NCBI RefSeq assembly: GCF_022539665.2
Contig: NC_081334.1
Span: 1,736,001-1,800,000, forward strand
From: Daphnia carinata
Lineage: Eukaryota > Arthropoda > Branchiopoda > Diplostraca > Daphniidae
DNA: 64,000 nt
Reading direction: 5' to 3'
Of the stretch, positions 36,923 through 50,600 are shown one piece after another. Below the pieces are notes generated by a model. It did no database searches and was not told the origin of the DNA. It worked only from the letters and a program-made list of their open reading frames with translations. A program made the position numbers and the translations under genes. Each line of letters opens with the position of its first letter. Position 1 is the first letter of the stretch.

Positions 36923-38335
36923 TTACAAAAGCATTTTGGCAAACTCTGCAACGAGACGAAGAGCATTGCCATTAGTTCAAAGAAATTATTTTTAGATAAC
37001 ATGAAATACCTTCATAATTGATACGCCCGTCCTTGTCGACATCAGCCATTTTGATGAGCTCGTTGAGGCCTTCCTCGGTCATGGATTCGTCGATTAATTC
37101 CATCGCTAGTCTCAATTCATCCTGTAACCGCAAAGGATAAGTGTTTTAATTAGGAATGCATACTAAAAGAAAAGCCAATATACTTTAGTTATGAACCCGT
37201 TCTTGTCGCGATCAAAAACTCGAAAGGCTGCCACTAAATCCAGGCCGGCTTCCTCATCCGCATTGCTGCCGCTGTCATCAGACTGTGACGGGCGAAGGGC
37301 TTGGATACGTTTGACCCACTGGAAAAATTCCGCCTCGTTCATCAGAGTGCTTCCTGTCAGCAAATTTTGGCCAGAAAAACCAAAAAAGGTGGGAAAAAAA
37401 AAGTAAACAATTAAAATAAGAAAAATTATTTAGTTTGTTTTCTTTTCTTTATTAAATTTTTTTTTCCTGGATTTGTTTCATGTCCGGAAGAAACTCACGT
37501 CAATTCTTCATTCAGTGTCTAATCCGAAAGTCCCGGGAATCCGGATGAAGCAACCAAGCTTTTCTTTGGTTTGTTTTGCAGTGTAAAGTTATTTCCAACT
37601 TGGCATGCATTCTGACAGCTTTTAAAGACTCAAGTGATGGATATAGATCAGCCGACATTTTGATTGCGTTCAAGAACGTCCCCGCTTTATCTTTACTTCG
37701 TCCGAGCATATGGGGAAAACGACACACGGTGTGTTGTGCAGTCATTTCGAATAATAATAATTTTCTTTCTTTTTTGAACGCAATGCGCACATGTCTCCAT
37801 GGCAAACGAAACCGCCACGGAGAACACGTGGCACGTAGGAGTTTAATTTTAGTCCGACATTAAACACGGCGAGCCAGCCAACCGAAAGATACCGATTTAT
37901 CCTTTTTATATTTTGTGTGTGTGTGTGTATACTGGTCAGTTCCAGCACTGGGCAAACAGGTTAAATTTTTTTTGTTTTGTTTCTTTCCCATTCCAATATT
38001 CGATTACGCGTTTCACTTGAGGTCACGGACGAAATAGAAATACAACTGGAAAAGAGAAAGAGGAAATGTTTTTACCCGATTGACTCGCTTGCCGGACCAA
38101 ATTGAGGACAATGTCCTCTCGTAAATTGATGCCCAGTTGTTGGAGCATGCTCTGGACCTCTAAGGCTGTAATTCGGCCGTCCCTATCCGAATCCATCAAG
38201 ATAAAGGCCGTCCGTAATTCTAAAATTTTGGCCGAAAAAAACAAAAACAAAAATTGGAACTCTTCAAATTGGAAATTGCACATTGAAAGGCGAATTATTA
38301 CCGTCTATTTCCGACTGAGATGGTACTCGATTCAT
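36923..38335 (-). CDS. Eip63F-1: Calcium-binding protein E63-1 (calmodulin-like EF-hand protein)
   Basis: Five exons: 38335-38302, 38219-38076, 37353-37184, 37121-37010, 36945-36923; 160 aa from the ATG at 38335. EF-hand loops: EF1 DSDRDGRITALE (21-32), a degenerate EF2 region, EF3 DRDKNGFITKDE (107-118) and EF4 DVDKDGRINYEE (143-154). The stretch NEAEFFQWVKRIQALR and the acidic insert between EF2 and EF3 match Drosophila E63-1, an ecdysone-induced gene. The frame stays open upstream of the chosen ATG (QNPQASA), so a further 5' coding exon is possible. Calcium sensor; targets unknown. Confidence 0.88.
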
Positions 38336-40173
38336 GGCGGAAGCCTGCGGATTTTGCTGAAGCAATGGAGAAGACGAGAAGATTGCGAAAGGAAGATGAA
38401 GAATTCTTGCTGAAAAGGGCGAGCAAAAAGCAAGTGACTGGCGGGCGGGAAGGCCGCGGGCCCACTGCGACTAAAAATACTGGTAAAAAGACAAGAGACA
38501 CGAGTGTTCCACTTATTTTTGACATACGACGCGCGCACCGCACAGCACAACGAAAAGGCAAAAAACACAAGGCAAAAGAAAATAGCGGATGGATGAAGCC
38601 AAGTCCTCTGCGTTCTCGGCTCGTCCTCTCTCCGAGCGTCGCCTCTCCACCGAAAATAGAACAAAAATCGCACACACATACACACTCGACGGCAAAGAAC
38701 GGGAGTCGATCCGGCGTACGTGTCGTAGACTGCGACGCATAGCGACTTTGCGCTACCAACAACAGCAAAAAAACACGACAAGGTCTCATCAGAACGTAAC
38801 GTATTCAATCACGTTGGTCATGTTCTTTTCCGGACCGGTTCATTTCGGATTCGGGTTGGTGCGAACTTGTTGAATCCGCACACTAATCTTCAATGACAGC
38901 TCGAAAATGAATCAATTGTTCACCGAGTGCACACTCTTGTTTACAACAACAACAAACTTAACTCTCCTGTCATGTCCTTGGCGCTCTGCATTTCTTATTC
39001 TCTCGTTTCACTTTATCAGGTGGATTGCATCCTCCATTTTCGTCAGTTCTAAGCAATCAACTCTGTGTGACAGGGATCTTTTGTGAATCGTGATGAAGGT
39101 GAACTGCTTTTCTTTTTTTTTTTTTTTTCCTCGAGTGGTCTTTCATTCTGGTCACGACAGATACAACCAAGAAGGCCATGGCCTACGATTTATTCCCCTC
39201 TTGCAAAGAAAAAAATTTAGCTCAAGTACATGAAATGAAATAAGAAAAAACGAATTGCCTAAACTGATATATCACGCAATGTTGGCTTGTTTTTGATACC
39301 TGAAAGCTAAGCAGCTGTTCCTGTCTTCCAGACTTGAGTGTCGTCCCGTTAAATGCAAATCCTGATGGAGGGTCTGTTCTAGTGGAGTCTGCATCGCTGG
39401 CTTGATTCGTTCGATAGTTATTAGCTTGACATGACAAATGGTGCAGACTGATGACGAGTTAGACATCTAAATCACAAGACAGCAATGTCGTGAAAACATC
39501 TACGAGCTTCCATTAAGTTTTCTCAGTGTTTGCAATGAAAACTGAATTCGGTAATAACGAGAGCGAGCGTGCTATCGGAAATCTAATGACGCTCCGTCAT
39601 TGGCTACTTCCTGTTCTTTGTAATATGATAACGTTGTCAATTACCATTGGAAGTGCACCTTTTAAAGAAACGGAGATAGAGGCACCCGTTTTCCATATGC
39701 TTCCTTCTTAGGGTGGACTGTCCTTTTTTTTCTTCTCAACAAGACCTAAGGATATTAGAAAAAAGCAGGACATTAATGCGGAAGTTAGAGCACGAAGTAA
39801 GGAACTCACCAACTATCGACGCAGTTACACAAAGATCACGTTGTTTTGTTTGTTTTTCCATTTATGGGACGCTCGTGTTGGCGTGTCGCTCGTCACATCA
39901 GCTGGCCCACCTAAAGCTTAACTAACGCCATCAAATAGCAAAATGCCGTGAAAAAGGGCGTACGTCTTAAATTTGTTTTCTTCTTCTCCGTACGTGCCGC
40001 GTTTCATTCTTTGGGCTCAACGATCTGTTTGGTCGAAGAGTATCCGTAGAAGTATTCGTGTGTATAGTTTTTGAATCTGATCATGTACACAATAATGAAC
40101 AACTGGCACGCACAACTTGGAACTGAGGAACAGGAATCGAATGGATGAAAGGGGGAAGGAATGTATCACTTGT
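38336..40173. other. Upstream region of E63-1; no clear gene
   Basis: GC-richer DNA to about 38870 with long but unconvincing overlapping open frames (38298-38808, both strands), as expected of a promoter/5' UTR region. A minus-strand segment ending at a donor-like GTATCA near 39301 could be a distal E63-1 exon (see findings). The rest, to the 3' UTR of VPS35L, is AT-rich and empty. Confidence 0.45.
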
Positions 40174-43100
40174 TCAAAGGCTGGACGCTAGCTGGCGGTA
40201 AAGCTCTGCTTCGCCGGAGGAACTTGATCTCAGTCGGACTACTCCCAAAAGCCGTGCCTGAATCGATTAAATAGCTCGTGTTTTGTTTTTTTTTAACTCT
40301 AAAAACAAAGCAAAAACGAAAACAAACGGTAACTGACCGCGTAATCGGCATCCCATTGGTTGTGTTTGCGGGCAAGGAGAAAGAGCTTGGCGGCGAGCTG
40401 CGTGAGACTCGGTTCGGCTTTGAGGTCAGCTGACTCAATTAGCAATGAGAACAAATCCAAACAAAGAGTAGCCTAAACAAAAGGAAACAAACCCCAACCC
40501 CAATCCCACCGAACAAGAAAAAATGGAAGAGAGACAAGAAAAATAAAAGGAAAAAAGAAATTAACATTGGATGGCAAAAGGCAATTAAGATAGGCAATAG
40601 GTCAAACCTGCTTTCCGTATTGGTTCTCATTGCCCAGTTGATTAAGATCGTTGAGAAGTTCTGTCAGCAGTTGGCTGCAGTAATCGGCTGCCTCCAGACG
40701 GAAATCTTCGTCCCCTAGATAGAGACGGTCGTTGGACTCCACTGCAATGTTTGTGATAACAAACAAAAAAAATGAATAAATCAATCGTAAAAAACAAAAC
40801 CAATTGTGCGGAAAAGTGTGACTAACCATCTGGAACATGATAGATGTAATCTGATTGGATGTAAGCGGAAAGCAAACGTATCGCTTGGATGTAGATGGTG
40901 GAGCGTAAACGGTGCAGCGCGTGGTTCATGGAAAACGTCCGCACGTTGCGTAATAATCGCCGTAAATGATGAAGACGGTTTTGATCGGGCGTGTCCTATC
41001 GAAAATTCAAAAATCTCAGTCCAGTATTATCGAGTGTTTGTGACCTGTAGGGACAATAAAAATACAAACTGGACGCACGGGTTGAACTAAAAGGCCGGAA
41101 AGAAGATTTGATAGATTGGACACGATCCATTGTTCTTCAAGTGGCGAAAATTCTGTCACCAAATTGATGGCTCCTTCAACACATGCATCCGCTTGTCCAA
41201 AGCATTCATTAGCCAAGGCTACCTGACTCGACAGCATATACAAACTGAATCGGATCATTGGGCACGAAATGGCTGGAATGGTGATGTAAGCAAAGGCACC
41301 GCAGGCACGGACGAAATGGCCGGTCCTCTCGTTGTGCTCCTGAATCAATTGGCGAGTCCGGCTACTTAAGCGATTGATCGCCTGCAATTATGCAAAAAAA
41401 AAAAAATGCAATCGTATTGTTTTATTGCAAATTCGATATTGAAGAAGATATACACACCTGAACTAGGTGGGCAAGCACAGGGTCGAGATTAGTGAATGCA
41501 GCTCGCGCATCGCCGTAAAAGGATAACATCTGCTGGAAGTCACGGCCAAAATCAACACGGTCAATAAGGGCGATGGCGATTTCGCTTATTTGTCGCTTTT
41601 CGTCCTCTACGCTGGTGGCGCTTTGGGCCCAAAAAGAAATAACTCATTCCATTAGCGAATAAGAAAAAGCCTTATTCGTTGATTGCCTACTTGAGTGTGT
41701 CATGGAGAATGCGGGCGATAGATAAAAGGTGGTCAACCATAAGTGGATGATTTAATGGTCGATCATGGTCTAGGAGGAATTGCTGAAGTAAAATTTTTGC
41801 CGCTTCTGCTCGTGAATGGCCTTCGGGGTAGATGTCCAATAGTCCCATCAACGAATCCTTGTGAAACATTGATTAGGTAAACAAGCAGTCCTTGAGCTCA
41901 TCCGTAACACCTACCGTCGCGAATAAACTTTGGTAGTCAACTTGTTCTGTCCGAACCAATGCATGGACGATACTGGTTAGATTTGCCACGTGGTGGGCTT
42001 GAGCCTTTGGCCGACAATGCTGGACTATATCGTTGATGATGCGGTGCATTTCCCTGACCTTTCAGAGGCAATAACAACACATGAGTGACGTAATGCTTTT
42101 TCCCATTCATTTCAAATACAATTTACTCGCCAATGCCGTAAAAGGTAAGGCATCCAAGCGTCAATACATTGCAAGTACGATTCGACGTCCTCTTTACGAC
42201 TTAGATAAGGCCAGATGACGTTGAGCATTTTCCCAGGGTTGGAATCGCACGAAGAAGCCAGATTCCGGCTGAGAACTTGGCCCATAAGAACCATCAACTG
42301 TTGACTAGGAACACCTATACGGAAAATGAAAGAATTCAAATTCACTGACATAAAAGGCGCCTTTGATATTGACATACCGGTTGAGGGTGTAGTTGTAATA
42401 TGAAGTGCTAGCTCCAAACACTTGGATAGGACGAAGTCCGACGGGAACTGACTGAGAAGGGATAGCCAAAGTAATCCTCTGTAACGGAAAAGAATAATCA
42501 AATGAACAAAAAACCCATGTTTTATGAAATCAATATCGAAAATGATGGGATTTTACGGTTCGGCTTGGTTGAAACTCTGCCGCCAGATAGAATCCAATTC
42601 GTTGTATTGGCCGGTATGAGCTAAAGTCTGGAAGATCCAGTCATACGCGGGCGAATAGAGCGACAAATAATCTGCCAAATCCGTTCGGAAGATGGTCAAT
42701 TCTGAACGGATGCTATTGCTATACAACTTTTAAGAAAATGTCGTCATTAAAACAGATAGTTTAGTGGTTGTGAGACATTTATGCGACAATTAAAATTACC
42801 TGGTTGTACGAAAGATAGAGGTCACGAACATTCTCGACAACAAACGAACGATCTTGAAGACGTATTTCTCGCCCAACACGCATTAAATAAGCGCGTGCAT
42901 AGGCAGCAACTAATGGGTTGCCCACACCACGAATGGTTCTCGATAATCGGATTAAAGTCGCAGAAAAATCCCTAAACCAATAAAACATTTACGTCTCTAT
43001 TTTAAAAGGAACACTAAGCTGCATAGTTTCAATGTCATCTCACGTGTTTTCGAGGAATGAATAGCTCTCCAGCACGGCCATTTCGACATAAATGCGCGGT

Positions 43101-44167
43101 AACAGTTCCCTAACTGATGCAATTTTGTACATCCAATTGCGACAAGTCTCACGTGCCGACTCAGAGACATGCTCAGGTTTAAAATATTTGGGAAGCTGGT
43201 GATCTACAAGCCTGTAATTGGATTATAAGATTCGTATTTGAAGCAAGTTTCATGGAATGTAATGCATTTTCACCTAATTTCGCCCTTTTCGGCAATCCGT
43301 TCAAACACCATCCGGCCAAATTTATCCAATATGTCGGTAATGAGAGCAAATTTGCTTGGATAGAATGCAAAGGGGTGGGTTTCGAGCAGTAATTTGGAAC
43401 ACTACGAAAGAGGTACAAGCATTTACAAAACTTTTTGCATGTTTATCAGTCAATACTGACATACTTGGATGACAATTTTCAAAGCCTTGACTCTTTGATC
43501 TAAAGCCCAGGCTTGATGAAGTTCTTGACTTATTTGTGTGATTCGAGTGACATAATCATCCCTGGAAAGGCCTTTATGCTCGCTCACATGTTCTTCAAAT
43601 TCATCCAGCTGTTGAAGTCTGTGCTTCAGTTTGTCGTTGATCTGCTGTTTGACCACCACTAAAAGACATTTTTTGTTTGATTTTGTTGATAGCAAACTTT
43701 GCACTGGTTTACATACATTTTTCTCCTCCTTGAAGGAAACTTGATTTGATGGATAGTTTCTCTGACGTCGTAAATTTGCTGAGTATGGTAGTCCTATGTT
43801 TGAGCCATTCCTGCGCTGCAGCACCTTTCTGGTTCACGTTCGTGACAGGAATATCAGGGCCTTCCACTTCGTCTTTGGATACAAACTGACTGAGCGGGTC
43901 ACTGCCCTCAAGGGCTTGGCTGAGGGGATCTGAGTAGGCGGAAGAAATTTTCTTCCGTGGAACAATTGATTTGGCCTTTGCATTGGTTTCTCTAGAAATT
44001 GCACTCTGCAGTGGGTGCGGCAAATTGTCATTCGGTGTCCTTAAGCTTCGATATGCAACTTCTTCCTCGCTGTAGTTTCGGCGCTTGGCAATCCTAAGAA
44101 CAAAGTATTATTGGCGCGCTTCAATCTTTGGCGATTCACAGAAAACATACCATTTGTAGGAAACCAT
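40174..44167 (-). CDS. Vps35l: VPS35L, scaffold subunit of the retriever complex
   Basis: Seventeen exons: 44167-44151, 44093-43717, 43658-43465, 43401-43274, 43211-43044, 42971-42800, 42726-42557, 42478-42378, 42314-42127, 42058-41915, 41857-41691, 41620-41458, 41381-41079, 40995-40827, 40741-40608, 40433-40338, 40257-40174; 924 aa (human VPS35L is 963). The protein is an all-helical VPS35-like solenoid without membrane segments. The N-terminus ([13 protein letters not shown], then [16 protein letters not shown]) and the C-terminal half ([12 protein letters not shown]) fit VPS35L. With VPS26C and VPS29 it forms retriever, which recycles integrins and other cargo from endosomes with the CCC complex. 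Exon 16 acceptor (ATTGAG) was chosen by phase. Confidence 0.92.
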
Positions 44168-44673
44168 GGTTATTATACAGTTGACAGGAAAATAGGCTTG
44201 TCCTGTTGCCGTTCAAGCCAAGTTTAAGCAGAGACATGCAAGTCGAGGAAAACTTGCGAGGAACTGACAAGATAGCAGACGACATGAAATTGTTGATAGA
44301 ACTCCCCCGAACGCACGAGTGCGTTCTTAAAAGCTTCAGAGGAAAAGTTTACGCCCGGTTGGGCTTTGCCGCTTTGGGCTCTTTTGCTAGTCAGAAAAAA
44401 CTGCAGTATAGAAATGTTTCAAAAGTTTATTTCCTTTCGCAACAAACAAAATGTAAACGAGAAAACGACTATAATGTATCATGTAAAACGAAGTTATACC
44501 AGTAGGACACACAAACGGAGCAATAAAGATTCATTCCAACGTTTATATGTATCGTATATTATGTGTATACGTATCTATACGCGAAAGTGTCGGTATGGAT
44601 GCCTGCGAAGGATGAATAACGTGGGCGTTTCAGCTAGCTATTAAACTTGGCCACGATTGCCCAAGGAATGATT
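44168..44673. promoter_or_regulatory. Upstream region of VPS35L and 3' end of the zinc-finger gene
   Basis: 500 bp between two minus-strand genes; carries the VPS35L promoter and the zinc-finger gene 3' UTR. No core motif stands out, and the plus-strand open frames here look spurious. Confidence 0.4.
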
Positions 44674-47600
44674 TCATTCGTCATCGCTAGACGAAAATAA
44701 ATATTCATCAGAATCAAAATCGTCGCCAGAATCTTCGTCTGAATCTTCTTCAGACCAATGCGACAAAAGTTCACAATGGTCCTGCAGCGAGGACCAGTTT
44801 TTGAAGCTCTTGCAGCAGACAGTGCACCTAAGGGGAAAGAATTGTCACATGATTTCAAAGGAAAAAAAAAAGAGAAAATGCAAATATCGCAGTGACAGAA
44901 TCCCATTCGTCATCGTGCATGCCCAATCTTTTTTTACTATTGTGCTCAGCAAATGGCTTTTCTCGGTAAACTGGGCAGGGAGGATGCATGTCCTGTCAAT
45001 AGTCCACGCTATTTCAGAATGTAAATAGAAAGTGCTATAAAAAGGGATGATAAAGGAGGGTAGAGATTGTGGATCTCGAGAATTCTTACGGCTGTAGTTT
45101 CACGTCCTATCTGATCTATATCAGAAAAGTGACCTCGAGTATGTCAGAACAATGGGGAATGCAAACGCTATCAAGAAGACATACAGGAAATATTGTTTTA
45201 CTATTTAGACAGATGTATACCGAGAATGGAGAATGATAATACATTTATTAATCATAGCAACCATTAGTCCATTCTGTCTCTGTGGACACCGCAGATAAAA
45301 TCGTTAGCTGGCAATAATGAGCCATCTAGCGAGCTTTTTCTCATTACGGTGTGACGCAGAAAGACTTCCTTGCTCACGGGTTCGGTTAAAAAGTTGAGAG
45401 ACGACAAGTTAAATGAATCGAAGCGAATGACAGTAAAAGGAACGAAAATGAAGGGGTTGCGTTGCTAACAGGAAGGAAGCATGCCAAAAAAGTAGTTAAT
45501 TGGTCGTGTTCGATGTGCACGTTGATGTTCCATCCCGCCCACGTCATCGTGAACAGCTGGCGGGGAAACAGGAGCGAAAGAGAAAGATCATGCAAGGGAG
45601 GAAACTGTCATAGAAACAAGCGAAGAACCCGATACCTCGAATAGAAAACATTCATTTTGAAAAAAAAGAGGGGGGGACATTAGAATGAAATGAGAAAAAG
45701 GAGAATCGCAAGCTCCCAGGATGATGATTCGATAGAGAACACTGCTTCGAAGTGGGGTACGCATAAAAAAAAAAAAGAAACGTTTTTATCTATTCTGTTT
45801 TGATATATTATTACAGCGAGAATATTTCCCCTGGAGAACATGAATTCATGCAAGTGAAATTCGTTAGATCAAGAGTTGCGAAGCGAACGTAACGGTCGAG
45901 AGCATTGGCCCTCGCAGTCGTTACTCACACTATAAAATCTAGGACATAAAGATAGTGGCTGCGAAATTGACGTCTAAAGAAAAGAACGCAAAGAAGATGT
46001 ACAACAATCATCTGCTTAGCAGAGGTGTATCACGTTTCGTCTACGCCATTTCTAGATGCAACTTTTACGATGTTTCAGGAGGCTTAGCAGACTCCTGCAA
46101 TGCCCTTTACTTAATGGATCGCCATTTTTTTCGCAAGTGGCCCGTAGCACCAGGTGATAATAACTAGTAATTATAATCTAAAATAATGAAATCATTTTTA
46201 ATATTACCCAAAGTGATTGGCACGTTCACGGTGTCTCTGCAAGAGGCGGTGAGTCGAGAAGACAGACTGACACACGACACAGGTGAACTGGCCATCTAGT
46301 GACAATTAAAACAAATACATAATCAAAAAGAAAAAAATAAACTATCGAACGACGAACGATTGGTTTATTTCACACACCTGGTTCGTGCTCGCGACGGACG
46401 TCGACCGATTCACATCCGTCGACATCCGGCGCGGATGATGAAGGGCATCCATTCAGCAGCGTTTCTCTTTCTCGGCGATTGTCTTCCTCCGTTAGCGAGG
46501 TCTCCTCCATGAGCTTCTGAACAATTTGGCGATGCCTACGGCGAAATGGATGCTGGATACCCGGAGGCTGACGTCGTCTGCAGGATGCCATCCACGTCGC
46601 ACTGCCTCCGGTGGAAGGAGTGACGTTGCTGGCGCTATTGTTGCCTCCGTGAAAGAAGCGGGACCACCAAGACTTGTCCCCTGCAGCTGCTGGAACGGAT
46701 CCAGCGGAAAGAAAAATAATTTAAAACAAAATAAAATCAGCTGATCAATAATAAAAATAAAGCAGAGATGAAAAACCTTTTTTTTTTTTTAGAAAACCAA
46801 AAAATAGAAACACAAATCCAGTAGAGCGCATAAACAAACAGATCTATACAATATGCACACACCTCGGCTTATACTGTAAGTAAAGAAAAAAAAGCAAATC
46901 ATATGAAAGATGTAGAACTAAAAATGCGAGTTAAGTTATAGATGAAGCTGAACCGTCGACGTCCTATGTTTGCCATTTTTATTATTTTTTCGTTTTGTTT
47001 TGGTTTGCTTGTATATTACAGTTTATGAAACAGCGTTTCTCCTACAGCTGCTCGAACTGCTCTTTGCCTTGATACAAAAAAAAAAATAAATAAAGAAAAA
47101 AAAAATGGGGAAAGGGGGGGGGTAGAGTGGAGGGAAAGCAAATACTTGGGTAAGGCCTCGTTATCATTCCGGCTGCACGCGCCAATTCAATTAACTTGTT
47201 GTTTATATGAAGGAGCAAAGGGGCGAAGCAGATTCACGAGTGGCCCGAACATAACTCGATGAGAAGCTTCTGTCTTTTAGACATCCCCTGATGTTGGCGC
47301 TACATACGTACACAATAAGACCGTAGCGCTGAAGAGAAAGGGAAAAAGACCGGAACAAACATCGGATTCATTTCCTGCCTAGACGCTGTCACCCGTTTCC
47401 CCTTCCCCCTCCCCCCCATTTTTTTTTTCTTCTTCTTCTCCAGATTCTAATAATAATAAAACAAAATATATCTAAAAACCAGCTAACGTCTTGTGTAACA
47501 GAAATGACACAATACGGCACTACCGGTTTCCGACAGTTTGATAAGCACAAACAAATAGAAAGGAAAGGGGCGAACTCACTACAGCGAAAAAAACTAATAA

Positions 47601-50600
47601 TAAATTCGCAAAAAAAAAAAATATATAAATAAATATAAATAAAAAATGAGCAATGCTTAAATCTGAATTTTGCGGCCGGACGCACTTGCCATAAAGGACA
47701 TTTAAAGAGAAAGTCGCAAGCGAATGCGCGCTCATTCCGGTCGAATAAAAAATGAGCTTGCTCTTCTTCTTCTTTCTTTTTCTCTTATGTTTAATCTGTA
47801 TAAATATTGCATATAAAAACAGCGTGCGTATATCCATCACAAGAGGCACACACACACACACAAAAATAAATAAGGCCATTAAGCGCGTGCCCGGAGCTGC
47901 CCGCAAAACACGACGGCTAAAAGAGGGGACGGTGCGGCATAGCGTTCGAACTGGCTGAAACGATCCTATATACAATATGTGTACGTAAAAGCTTTGCCTT
48001 CGTATAGCTATACGTCGCACATATAGAGTCAATCTAGCATTCCGTAAATAAGGGCTAGACCTCAGTAAATATACCATAGACTCTACACGTACATATAAGC
48101 TGTGCGTTCAAAGAATGGGGACGGATTGTGTGTGTGTGTATATATATATATATGGATCCATAATGGAAGAGGCCGATGATCCGCCCTGAAGTAGCTGACA
48201 TTTTGCGGGACTATAGTCCCTCTCTCTCCCTTTCCTACATATCGTATTCAACGGTGTTCGAAAAAGAAAAACCCGACATTTTGTTTATTTTTAATCCGGC
48301 CACTATAGTCCCTCTCTCTCAATGCGGTCCCCCCCCCCTTTCCCGTACATAATATTACGTATTCAACGGTGATATCGAAAAAGAAACAACCTTTTCAAAA
48401 ATGATATACAGGGAGATCGAATCCGGTCTGTTTTATTTTTAATCCGGATGCTGCCATCCAGCGTGTAAAATTATATATAACGTCCTCGATGGCATTTAAT
48501 TTTTGCAACATATAAACAAAAAAAGCATGCATTTTTTTTGTTTGTTTCCCCCCCCAGACGGTTTGCCGACATCCGTAGATAATATTAAAAAAAACGAAAA
48601 TTTGAGAAGTCTGGAGAAAGGCACACATTGTCTGAATCGTAACCTTGAAAGTCTGGAAAAGGCCCAACCTATGTTTTTTTCAATAAGACGTATAGATATC
48701 CGCTCTAAGATAGAGACAATATTATTTTCACAAATGATTAAACAGAAAATTTTTAAGAAGACTATTATTTAAGTTAAGAAAACTGGCGAACGAAATAAGA
48801 TTTAGGGGGAAGGGGATAGATTTGAACTTAAATTGTTGAGTGACTCTTTTAATCGTTTATTCATGGAGCACGCCGCAATAATATTGTCTGCATTCTAAAA
48901 TCGCCTTTAGGATGACAAAGGAAAATTTTGAAAAAAAAGTGAGGTTGGGAAAAGGTTACGATTCAGACAATGTGTGCCTTTCTCCAGACTTCTCAAATTT
49001 TCGTTTTTTTTTATTTTGCTCGAAGCAAAATTACAAAAAAACATCGGAAATCGGCAAACCGTCTGGAATTTTGCCGTCAAAACAAACAAACAAAAAAAAC
49101 GCATGCTTTTTTTGTTTATATGTTGCAAAAATTAAATGCCATCTAGGAGATTTTCAGTAGGATACTGTACATAACCTATTGGCGAACGACTAACGGGCTA
49201 AAGTACGTAACGTGACCAGCCCTTCCCATCTATCAAGTATTTACTTGCCATATTTTCTTCGAATTTTCGCGAGATCATGTCCCAGCACGTCTCCCCCCCC
49301 CCTTCTTTTTGATTGGTCCTCAAACAAATCGAAAACCAATTGAAAATGTACTGGCGCGTTCTTGATCAAGTATTCAACTTCGGGGCGTATCACGTCCAAG
49401 TCGAATTTTCCAAACACAATGAATCAAAACAAATCAAATTGAAATACGAAAATGCAAGAAAGACGACGGCCATGATGCGGGGCGCCGTTGACGCACAATT
49501 ATCGATCGGATCACATCATTAGTTGATGTGTGTTACGTGTTACGGTGTGTGTGTACGTGTGTATCGCTTTGGCGTAAATCAGTCCCCAAAAACGAAATGC
49601 AGCTTGGCCAAACTTACCATGACTACCGTTCGCCGTTGCATCCGTCGGCCGACGGAAAGGCGGAGTCGAAGCATCAGACGAGGCCGCCGTGGATGCAGCG
49701 TCGCTCATGATGTCGTAGACGCGGAAGGTGCCCATCTGCGAGTTGCCAGCCGTTGCGTTGGCACCGTCGGCGGCCGCATTGGGGCCCACAAGTGCGTCGT
49801 CATCGTCGTCATGGCTACCGACGCGACGATGATGAGCTTGGCTCGTTCCGCCCGTCGGCTGGTTGCTCCGTCGACGGTTGTTGCTCCTGTTGGCTTCGTC
49901 CGAAGGCGACAGCGATTTCCTCACGCATTCCGGCAGCTGCGCACAATCGTGACGAGTGAATGAATATCAAAACGAAATAATAAAAAAAAATAAAATAATC
50001 ACATTATTTGATAAGATTGCGGATGTGTTGCGAAAAAAAGAAAGGCGGGCAAATGATGAACGACTGCGGATGTGTTAGACGTCGTGCGGATGAAAAGAGA
50101 ACTGAACGCTGAAAAGACGCGCTACCTCTATCCATTTATTCTTTTGCAATTTCAAATTTAAATTTAAGAAAAATTGTTTTTTATCCGCTTGAATAATACG
50201 ACCGTTTTTGCCCGCCGCGTGTGTCACGCCGTATTTTGTTTTTGGAAGCCGGCCCAAAAGCCGCAAGCTCGAACAGACATCCTTTACCTTACATAATAAA
50301 TGCTGTCATACAAAAAAAAAAAAAAAAAAAAAAATAGAATGTCTACATCAAACAAAACAGAAACTCGTGTGTGTGTGTACGGTGTGCCATAAGAAGATGC
50401 ACCACCCCGAGATCAATGCACGTTCACGCCTGATCGCGTTTCCTCCCCGTTTTCGCTTCACTTAACTTGCTATCAAGCTGGTGGCAGCACACATTCGATC
50501 GACTCTCCAACCCCCCTTCCCTCTCCATTTCTTATATTTTTCGCACGCTTTATTTGTAAGGCTATTTAACATTTACGCTGACGATGAAGTACTAGCCCCC

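Noticed and set aside
38298-38808. Overlapping 140-163 codon frames on both strands upstream of E63-1
   Set aside because: Promoter/5' UTR DNA; no domain, and frames on both strands at once indicate composition, not coding.
47520-48077. 185-codon minus-strand frame in the zinc-finger gene intron
   Set aside because: Rich in Lys and Phe runs from poly-A/T, crosses microsatellites, no motif.
48120-48155. (GT)n(TA)n and similar short tandem arrays as a CRISPR or satellite array
   Set aside because: Simple microsatellites without spacers; nothing resembling a CRISPR array anywhere in the window.
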